From an uncultured Ruminococcus sp. (GTDB taxonomy: Bacteria > Bacillota > Clostridia > Oscillospirales > Acutalibacteraceae): a stretch of DNA of 8,033 bases. Every line of letters begins with the position of its first letter. Position 1 is the first letter of the stretch. The stretch spans positions 1 to 8,033 of the forward strand of contig CACYDK010000052.1 of assembly GCA_902773155.1 (NCBI GenBank), written 5' to 3'. Shown here piece after piece: positions 1 to 4,398 of this stretch. A program made the translations under genes and the position numbers. Under the pieces are notes generated by a model. That model ran no database searches, was not told where the DNA came from, and saw nothing but the letters and a program-made list of their open reading frames with translations.

Positions 1-48
1 AATAAAACGATTGTTGCCAAATTATTTAATAAAATTTCGGAAAATGAG

Positions 49-87
49 AAATCCGAAACAGTCACCTAAGATGACGATTTCGGATTT
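49..87. repeat. Perfect 10-bp inverted repeat with inner 4-bp stem
   Basis: AAATCCGAAA (49-58) pairs with TTTCGGATTT (78-87). Inside it GTCA (61-64) pairs with TGAC (72-75), leaving a 7-nt loop. There is no clear T-run directly after it on either strand, so it is not a convincing intrinsic terminator. Confidence 0.7.
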
Positions 88-96
88 GCTCTGTTT

Positions 97-110
97 TGGT
101 GGACCATCAG
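97..110 (-). repeat. 14-bp copy of the tRNA 3' end
   Basis: TGGTGGACCATCAG is identical to 432-445, which encodes the CCA tail, discriminator base and 3' acceptor strand plus three bases of the T-arm of the neighbouring tRNA (read on the minus strand). The match stops at 111. It may be an attachment-site relic or a decayed tRNA fragment. Confidence 0.6.
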
Positions 111-188
111 TATGTTCATTAATACGAGAGCTTTTACCTCGCTTGTTGCGGCGTGTGGATTTGGAAAAGTTTTTTCTACGCGGCGGGC

Positions 189-215
189 TAAAATCGCTTC
201 ACCGGAGCGATTTTA
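189..215. repeat. Perfect 10-bp hairpin
   Basis: TAAAATCGCT (189-198) pairs with AGCGATTTTA (206-215) around the 7-nt loop TCACCGG. It is one of five stem-loops stacked through 49-426. Neither strand shows a usable terminator T-tract outside the stem. Confidence 0.7.
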
Positions 216-247
216 CCTGTGATTTGCGCGCAGAAAATAAAGGGGAT

Positions 248-272
248 CCCCAAAAAGTTCCTCTTTTTGGGG
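248..272. repeat. Perfect 10-bp hairpin
   Basis: CCCCAAAAAG (248-257) pairs with CTTTTTGGGG (263-272) around the 5-nt loop TTCCT. The left arm overlaps the small palindrome GGGGATCCCC. Confidence 0.7.
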
Positions 273-281
273 AGAGGAGGA

Positions 282-334
282 GCGACGGTGTTCACGTCGC
301 GATTAATTACTTAATCGCAGTGAACAGAAGTCGC
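282..334. repeat. Long nested hairpin of 20 base pairs
   Basis: Three helices are nested: GCGAC (282-286) with GTCGC (330-334), TGTTCAC (289-295) with GTGAACA (320-326), and GCGATTAA (299-306) with TTAATCGC (311-318), closed by a 4-nt loop. Small internal loops (GG/GAA, then GTC/A) separate them. The regular structure suggests folding as RNA or single-stranded DNA rather than coding use. Confidence 0.75.
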
Positions 335-354
335 AGACGACGAAGGTACGCCCT

Positions 355-376
355 GTTCGAGTCCCTGATGTTCCAC
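355..376 (+). repeat. Inverted copy of the tRNA T-arm and 3' acceptor
   Basis: GTTCGAGTCCCTGATG (355-370), one mismatch, then TCCAC (372-376) match the complement of 434-455 at 21 of 22 positions. The rest of a cloverleaf (D-arm, anticodon arm) is not seen upstream, so this is a fragment and not a second tRNA. Together with the true tRNA it forms a large inverted repeat with the 389-426 hairpin in its centre. Confidence 0.65.
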
Positions 377-388
377 TTCCCTATATAG

Positions 389-426
389 TTTGAGAGCAGA
401 TCACCGTGAGGTGTTCTGCTCTCAAA
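389..426. repeat. 12-bp perfect hairpin between the inverted tRNA copies
   Basis: TTTGAGAGCAGA (389-400) pairs with TCTGCTCTCAAA (415-426). Inside, CACC (402-405) pairs with GGTG (410-413) after a T-T mismatch. It lies 5 nt downstream of the tRNA on the minus strand, where it could mark the transcript end or assist processing, but no T-run follows it, so it is not a textbook intrinsic terminator. Confidence 0.7.
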
Positions 427-431
427 TCTAA

Positions 432-508
432 TGGTGGACCATCAGGGACTCGAACCCCGGACCATTCGGTTATGAGCCGAGTGCTCTAACCAACTGAGCT
501 AATGGTCC
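432..508 (-). tRNA. tRNA with CAT anticodon, probably tRNA-Ile2 (lysidine type), otherwise elongator tRNA-Met
   Basis: The minus strand folds into a full cloverleaf: a 7-bp acceptor stem (GGACCAT/ATGGTCC), a D-arm GCTC/GAGC, the anticodon loop CTCATAA with CAT at 474-472, a T-arm around TTCGAGT and an encoded CCA (434-432). The first pair of the anticodon stem is a C-A mismatch (27-43). C4-G69, C5-G68 and discriminator A73 are present. In E. coli these are known determinants for the lysidine synthetase TilS, and as I recall the body resembles Bacillus tRNA-Ile2 more than elongator tRNA-Met. Automated tools often label such genes tRNA-Met. A perfect consensus promoter lies just upstream, and the gene is divergent from the PAP2 gene. 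Confidence 0.93.
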
Positions 509-523
509 ATAAACGCAAGAATA

Positions 524-552
524 ATTATATCAATTTTGGGGGTTTATGTCAA
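524..552 (-). promoter_or_regulatory. Consensus sigma-70/SigA promoter of the tRNA
   Basis: Read on the minus strand, TTGACA (552-547) and TATAAT (529-524) are separated by exactly 17 nt. Transcription would start near 517, leaving a leader of about 9 nt before the mature tRNA 5' end at 508. Both hexamers are perfect consensus, as expected for a stable RNA gene. Confidence 0.85.
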
Positions 553-616
553 TACAAAACTGCCGAAAATCTAAAATGTTTTCATAAAAGTTTTGTATCA
601 CACATCTATACAAAAC
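552..616. promoter_or_regulatory. Three-copy 9-bp operator-like boxes between divergent promoters
   Basis: ATACAAAAC occurs at 552-560 and 608-616, and its complement GTTTTGTAT at 590-598. The last two form a perfect inverted repeat with a 9-nt spacer. The 552-560 box overlaps the last base of the tRNA -35 element, and the 608-616 box covers most of the -35 element of the PAP2 promoter. The arrangement fits a dimeric regulator binding site. No regulator gene is encoded nearby, so the regulator is unknown. Confidence 0.5.
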
Positions 617-635
617 AAAATAAGTGTGTTATAAT
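607..635 (+). promoter_or_regulatory. Promoter of the PAP2 / Big_2 transcription unit
   Basis: TATACA (607-612, four of six matches to TTGACA) is followed after 17 nt by TATAAT (630-635). TGT immediately before the -10 gives an extended TGnTATAAT element. The start of transcription would be near 642, only about 16 nt ahead of the ATG at 658, with AAAGGGG as the ribosome binding site. Confidence 0.75.
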
Positions 636-657
636 TGTCCGGTAAAGGGGTGCGATC

Positions 658-1257
658 ATGTTTAATATTTTTATTCCGTTCGACTCATCGGTTCTGGATC
701 TCATACAACAGCATATGCGCTCGGATTTTCTCGACGTTATAATGTCGGGACTCACCTTTTTCGGCGAAAAGGGGCTCGGCTTTATCGTTATCGGCCTGCT
801 TCTGCTTATTCCCCGAAAAACACGCAGGGGCGCGGCCGCGGGACTTGTCGCGATGCTTATCGGAGCTCTGGTCGGCGAGCTCGCGCTTAAGCACTTTTTC
901 TGCCGACCGCGTCCGTTTGTAGATTATGAGCTTATTCACGGTTACCCTATGCCGTTTGAGCTGCCCTTTCTGCCCTCGGGCTACAGCTTCCCGTCGGGAC
1001 ATTCCTGCGCGGCGTTCGCGTTTGCGGTAAGCCTGTTTTACTCGGACAAAAGGCTGGGTATCGCTGGCGTTGTACTCGCCTCGATGGTTGCTTTTTCACG
1101 GCTCTACCTGTATCACCATTATCCGACCGACGTGATCGCCGGTATTTTGCTCGGCACTCTGTGCGCTTTGGTCACGATCGCGGTGTTCAAACGCTTTAAG
1201 ATTGACGAAAAACTGCTAAAAAACGGCAGGAGAAGGACTCCGGCCGAAAAATCATAA
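658..1257 (+). CDS. PAP2-family integral membrane phosphatase
   Basis: This 199-residue protein carries the full PAP2 (type 2 phosphatidic acid phosphatase) signature: K-x6-RP at residues 78-86, PSGH at 112-115 and SR-x5-H-x3-D at 147-158. By family knowledge His115 would act as general acid/base and His154 as the nucleophile that forms a phospho-histidine. Hydrophobic segments near 38-52, 57-75, 116-128, 133-146 and 158-176 indicate a polytopic membrane protein with the catalytic face outside the membrane. Likely substrates are undecaprenyl pyrophosphate, phosphatidylglycerol phosphate or phosphatidic acid, and the sequence cannot choose between them. The length is normal for a compact bacterial member. 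The ATG is supported by AAAGGGG 7 nt upstream. The next gene starts 16 nt after the stop, so the two are probably cotranscribed. Confidence 0.93.
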   Translation: MFNIFIPFDSSVLDLIQQHMRSDFLDVIMSGLTFFGEKGLGFIVIGLLLLIPRKTRRGAAAGLVAMLIGALVGELALKHFFCRPRPFVDYELIHGYPMPFELPFLPSGYSFPSGHSCAAFAFAVSLFYSDKRLGIAGVVLASMVAFSRLYLYHHYPTDVIAGILLGTLCALVTIAVFKRFKIDEKLLKNGRRRTPAEKS

Positions 1258-1273
1258 AAAGGAAGTATATCAA

Positions 1274-2161
1274 ATGAAACGCATTATTTCTATTGCCTTG
1301 GCGGCTCTGCTCACGCTTTCGCTCGGCGTTGTTTCCGCCTCGGCAGCTTCAAAATATTCCAAGGGACAGGTGATCAGGGTAAACCTGGTAGCGTCGAAGA
1401 GTATTACGAATTTTACGGGACTTCAGGGCGAGCTCGGCTACGGAAGCAACTTGAGCCTTGTTTCCGGAAGCTTTAAGGCTCCGAGCGTTCCCGATATGTT
1501 TTGTAACGTAAAGAAAAATCCCATTCTCTTTAACGGAACCTCGGTCTCGGACTATCGGCTCGGCTCCGACAAGGTAGTTGTCACCGCTAAGTTCAAGGTT
1601 TTGAACGACTGCGACAACCTCGGGATCACCGGAAAGCTCGAAGATATCTATACCTTCTCTAACTCGAAGTTCCACACTCTTTCGAAGGATACCACGATTC
1701 AGATAATAACCGGCAAAACTAAGATCAAATTCACAAAGAGCAAGGCCGCGGTTTATGTTGCCGGTAAGGCCAAGCTGCCCGTGAAGATCTCCAACGCCCA
1801 GGGCGCGACCTCGTACAAGTCCTCGAACACAAAAATCGTAAAGGTCAACTCTAAGGGAGTTATCAAGGGAGTTAAGAAGGGCACGGCCGTGATCAAGGTC
1901 AAGAATAACGGCATCAGCAAAAAAATCAAGGTTAATGTCAAGAACCCGTCTCTTAAATCGACCCCCAAAACCCTTAAGAAGGGCAAAACCTTCACGCTCA
2001 AGATCAAGGGTCAGGTTGGAACGGCGAAATTCGCCTCCTCAAACACCTCCGTGGCTAAGGTGAGCGCTAAGGGCGTTATCAAGGCGATCAAGGCCGGGAA
2101 GGCTAAGATCAGTATCAAAACAAACGGCATAAAGTTAAGCTTTAAGCTTGAGGTCGTTTAA
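1274..2161 (+). CDS. Secreted lysine-rich protein with cohesin-like region and two Big_2 domains
   Basis: The 295-residue product starts with a signal peptide (Lys-Arg, a hydrophobic core at 4-20, and a SASA-A cleavage zone at 21-25). Residues about 29-145 have the pattern of a cohesin-type beta-sandwich: a GQVIRVNL strand, a LGYGSNLSLVSGSF segment, then VVVTAKFKVL. This assignment is tentative. Two Big_2 (bacterial Ig-like) domains follow at about 148-223 and 226-295, each with the SSNT-x4-KV-x2-KGVIK-x5-GKA/GTA-type signature, 72 residues apart. From residue 147 to the end there are 38 lysines, no arginine, no aspartate and one glutamate, so this half is strongly cationic and could bind teichoic acids or other polyanions in the wall (inference). 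No LPXTG, SLH or transmembrane anchor is seen. The ribosome binding site AAAAGGAAG lies 8 nt before the ATG. It is probably cotranscribed with the PAP2 gene. Confidence 0.88.
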   Translation: MKRIISIALAALLTLSLGVVSASAASKYSKGQVIRVNLVASKSITNFTGLQGELGYGSNLSLVSGSFKAPSVPDMFCNVKKNPILFNGTSVSDYRLGSDKVVVTAKFKVLNDCDNLGITGKLEDIYTFSNSKFHTLSKDTTIQIITGKTKIKFTKSKAAVYVAGKAKLPVKISNAQGATSYKSSNTKIVKVNSKGVIKGVKKGTAVIKVKNNGISKKIKVNVKNPSLKSTPKTLKKGKTFTLKIKGQVGTAKFASSNTSVAKVSAKGVIKAIKAGKAKISIKTNGIKLSFKLEVV

Positions 2162-2192
2162 CTGATACTTTGTAATTAATAATAGTATAAAA

Positions 2193-2235
2193 ATGGTCGG
2201 GAAGCCAAGTTATGCGGCTTCCCGACCATAGTTTT
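2193..2235. terminator. Bidirectional intrinsic terminator between convergent units
   Basis: ATGGTCGGGAAGCC (2193-2206) pairs perfectly with GGCTTCCCGACCAT (2216-2229) around a 9-nt loop. On the plus strand AGTTTTAT follows; on the minus strand TTTTTATA follows. It ends the PAP2/Big_2 unit from the left and is the first good terminator met by the minus-strand transporter operon after its last stop at 2749, about 500 nt earlier. Confidence 0.9.
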
Positions 2236-2334
2236 ATGAATATTATATTTTTCTTGCCGTTCTCCTAAAACGTCAAACCCGCCGTTGATCAATTTTTCCG
2301 TTAAACCCAGCGTTTCCAAAGGCGGCTTTGGCCA

Positions 2335-2347
2335 CGGTGGCTCACCG
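2335..2347. repeat. GCT-triloop hairpin, unit 1
   Basis: CGGTG (2335-2339) pairs with CACCG (2343-2347) across the loop GCT. The loop lies at offset 59 from the unit start at 2281. Confidence 0.75.
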
Positions 2348-2403
2348 CCCGCCGTTGATGGTTCTTTCTAGTAAACATAACGTTTCCAAAGGCGGATACG
2401 GCC

Positions 2404-2418
2404 GCGGGGGCTCCCCGC
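2404..2418. repeat. GCT-triloop hairpin, unit 2
   Basis: GCGGGG (2404-2409) pairs with CCCCGC (2413-2418) across the loop GCT, again at offset 59 from its unit start (2351). The stem differs from unit 1 by a compensatory pair change (T-A to G-C). Confidence 0.75.
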
Positions 2419-2473
2419 CCGCCGTTGATGATGTTTTCCGTTGAACCTAACGTTTCCAAAGGCGGCTTTGGCT

Positions 2474-2488
2474 CCACGGGCTCCGTGG
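2474..2488. repeat. GCT-triloop hairpin, unit 3
   Basis: CCACGG (2474-2479) pairs with CCGTGG (2483-2488) across the loop GCT at offset 59 from 2421. The same stem recurs at 2604-2618 (unit 4) and 2734-2748 (unit 5). Compared with units 1 and 2, two further stem pairs have changed on both sides. Confidence 0.75.
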
Positions 2489-2748
2489 GCGGCTACGGCC
2501 GCGGTGGCTCCGTGACTCAGCGATCCTACCGTTCTGCTAACGTCAAACCCGCCGTTGATGATGTTTTCCGTCAATCCTGACGTTTCCAAAGGCGGCTATG
2601 GCTCCACGGGCTCCGTGGGCGGCTTTGGCCGCGGTGGCTCCGTGACTCAGCGATCCTACCGTTCTGCTAACGTCAAACCCGCCGTTGATGGTTCTTTCTA
2701 GTAAACCTGACGTTTCCAAAGGCGGCTTTGGCTCCACGGGCTCCGTGG

Positions 2749-4398
2749 TTACCAGAAGGATTTTACGGTTTTGTCGACGGCCGCTGAGGAGGCCTGTTTT
2801 ATAAGCTTTTCAACGTAGTTGGCGTAAACGGTGCCGGAGGGCGCGGAGTTTACGGTGACGACGTACTTGTTTCCGGAGCTCTTGTAGAACTCGACGGAGT
2901 CAGCCTTGCGTCCTTTTTCGTAGACATAGGTCACCGAAAGCGCAGGTTTTCCGGAGGGCTTTGCAACGGTGTTTTCGGCCTTTGTAAGCAGAGACAGGTT
3001 GCGGTAGAAGGTCTCAAAATTACCCTCGTCAAGCTCCTCGCCGCCGACGGTCGTGACAGTGTTCGAGCTCGAGGTCTCCTCGCCCTCGTCGTTGGTGGTC
3101 TTTGTGACGGTGGTTTTGATGTCGAATTTATAGGATTCGCCGCCGGCGCTGATTTTAAGTCCGCTGAGAGAAGCGAGCTCCGCGTTGAGAACATAGTCGG
3201 AAATCAGCTTGTCGACGTTTGTCGTGACCCATCCGAGAGAAGCGGATTTCATCTTGTATACAACATTTCCGCCGCTCTTCATAATGCAGACGTTGCCCTC
3301 GGAATCGGGCTTTGAGGCCAGAAGCTTGACGCTGATATCCGAAAACGTCGCCGAAACAACGGCGTAGGGATTGTCGAGCCCGACTGAGCTCAGCTGAGAG
3401 GCGGTCGGGTTTACAAAGCGAACGCTGTCGGCGTAAAGACCACGGAGCGCGCCGGTGATCTCGCCGGAGGCGGTGTCGTCCGCGTAGGCCGAAACCGGCG
3501 AAACGAGCAGATATTTGTTTGCGATGTGCTCGGTGTCGGAGTTCAGCTTGAGCTTGATACCGCTCGGGAAGGCCGTTCCGGAAATATTCACGGTCTTAGC
3601 GTCTGTTGAGTCGTTGTCGGAGGCCGCGTCGTTGATCGCGAGACTTATCAGGTCGTTGACTGAGAACAGAAGCGGCTCAACGGCCTCGGTGCCGCAGAGA
3701 TAGACCGTGTTTTTATCGCCGAACATTACGTAGGTACCGAGTCCCTGCGGAGCCTCGGCGCCGACCTTGAACACGGCCTTTGTCTTGTCGGTATAGGTCA
3801 CGGTCGCGATGCTTCGGGGATTGTCAAGTCCAAAATCCTGAAGCTTGCCGGTGGCGTCCTCGGAGCTTACGGACGAGAAGGTGAGGTTTGCGCAGACGTT
3901 CGCGATTTCATCGGGCGCGCCGGTTTGCAGGTCGAAGCCCTCAAAGCCCACGAGGGTGTACTCGGTCGTGTCGGTCTCGCCCTTTTTGTTTTTCGGGGTG
4001 TAGGAGGTCACGGTAAAGCTGCCGCCCTCGTTTTCGATTTCGATCTTTTTGATCTCGGCCGGAACCTTTTCGATCAGGGTTCCGCTTCCGTTTTCGGAGA
4101 TTTTTCCGTCCGCGGAGGTCTCGAGCTCGGCCTGATGAACCTTATCCTCGCCGACCGTCGCCTTTACGGGAGCGGTTCCGGAGATGTAGTCCTTGGTCTC
4201 TGAGTCCTTGGGAAGAAGCAGGAGCAGGGTGATTATAACGCCGAGGAGTATCGCGCCGATAAGGCATACTATTAATATAAGGAAATTACCGTTCTTGCCC
4301 TTGGGCTTGGAAGCGGCCTTGGGCTGCTCGAATTTTTCGAGCAGATCGTCTTTTTCCTGATCTTCAACAATTATCTCGGGCTCTTTGTTTTCGCTCAT
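2749..4398 (-). CDS. DUF4340 domain membrane-anchored protein, last gene of the ABC operon
   Basis: The 549-residue product has an acidic, lysine-containing cytoplasmic N-terminus, one transmembrane helix (about 39-62) and a large extracytoplasmic part. It shows two DUF4340-like segments marked by GLDNP at 190-194 and 340-344, each followed by beta strands of the type ATVTYTDKTKAVFKVG, 150 residues apart, which suggests an internal duplication. DUF4340 proteins are commonly encoded next to GldG-like ABC auxiliary proteins, and their exact role is not settled. The ATG at 4398 overlaps the upstream stop as TGATG, with AGGAGG 8 nt ahead; an in-frame GTG at 4401 is possible but only 5 nt from the Shine-Dalgarno. 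The stop codon directly touches a repeat hairpin, so the last residues (KTVKSFW) could be a product of repeat insertion. Probable role: extracytoplasmic partner of the transporter. Confidence 0.88.
   Translation of the reverse strand: MSENKEPEIIVEDQEKDDLLEKFEQPKAASKPKGKNGNFLILIVCLIGAILLGVIITLLLLLPKDSETKDYISGTAPVKATVGEDKVHQAELETSADGKISENGSGTLIEKVPAEIKKIEIENEGGSFTVTSYTPKNKKGETDTTEYTLVGFEGFDLQTGAPDEIANVCANLTFSSVSSEDATGKLQDFGLDNPRSIATVTYTDKTKAVFKVGAEAPQGLGTYVMFGDKNTVYLCGTEAVEPLLFSVNDLISLAINDAASDNDSTDAKTVNISGTAFPSGIKLKLNSDTEHIANKYLLVSPVSAYADDTASGEITGALRGLYADSVRFVNPTASQLSSVGLDNPYAVVSATFSDISVKLLASKPDSEGNVCIMKSGGNVVYKMKSASLGWVTTNVDKLISDYVLNAELASLSGLKISAGGESYKFDIKTTVTKTTNDEGEETSSSNTVTTVGGEELDEGNFETFYRNLSLLTKAENTVAKPSGKPALSVTYVYEKGRKADSVEFYKSSGNKYVVTVNSAPSGTVYANYVEKLIKQASSAAVDKTVKSFW

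Larger units (their letters stand above)
1..431. other. Non-coding region of stacked hairpins with tRNA-derived fragments
   Basis: No believable protein gene is present. A 125-codon open frame runs through 11-388 on the plus strand, but it reads across five perfect inverted repeats and a tRNA fragment, and has no recognisable domain. The hairpins are at 49-87, 189-215, 248-272, 282-334 and 389-426. Two pieces match the 3' end of the tRNA gene at 432-508: 97-110 (same orientation as the tRNA, 14/14) and 355-376 (opposite orientation, 21/22). This composition suggests the remnant of a small mobile or structured element next to a tRNA 3' end, a common integration target. That reading is inference; no integrase or transposase is visible. 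Confidence 0.6.
2251..2748 (+). repeat. Tandem array of a structured intergenic repeat (units of 70 and 130 bp)
   Basis: GCCGTTGAT recurs at 2281, 2351, 2421, 2551 and 2681 (spacing 70, 70, 130, 130), and CGTTTCCAAAGGCGG at 2311, 2381, 2451, 2581 and 2711 with the same spacing. Each unit has CCGCC...GGCGG ends around the start block, a 21-nt variable segment, and a GCT-triloop hairpin centred exactly 59 nt after the unit start. The two 130-bp units (2421-2550, 2551-2680) match at 123 of 130 positions and carry an extra 60-bp block ending CGTCAAACCC. A partial tail of that block (about 2258-2280) precedes the first unit. Unit lengths are not multiples of three, which argues against coding. Two more copies lie inverted at 7726-7872. 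Confidence 0.9.

Noticed and set aside
282..334. Integron attC site
   Set aside because: The GTTRRRY/RYYYAAC core boxes are absent and no integron integrase is present.
11..388. 125-codon open frame on the plus strand
   Set aside because: It crosses several perfect hairpins and a tRNA fragment, has no ribosome binding site or recognisable domain, and its composition follows the repeats.
2368..2737. Small minus-strand open frames encoding peptides with AAHGARGA-type sequence
   Set aside because: They are readings through the repeat array. Unit lengths of 70 and 130 bp are not multiples of three, and the selection visible is on hairpin pairing.
2281..2748. CRISPR array
   Set aside because: Repeats are long and themselves variable, the variable segments are partly shared between units, and there is no cas gene; the spacing pattern (70/130) does not fit.
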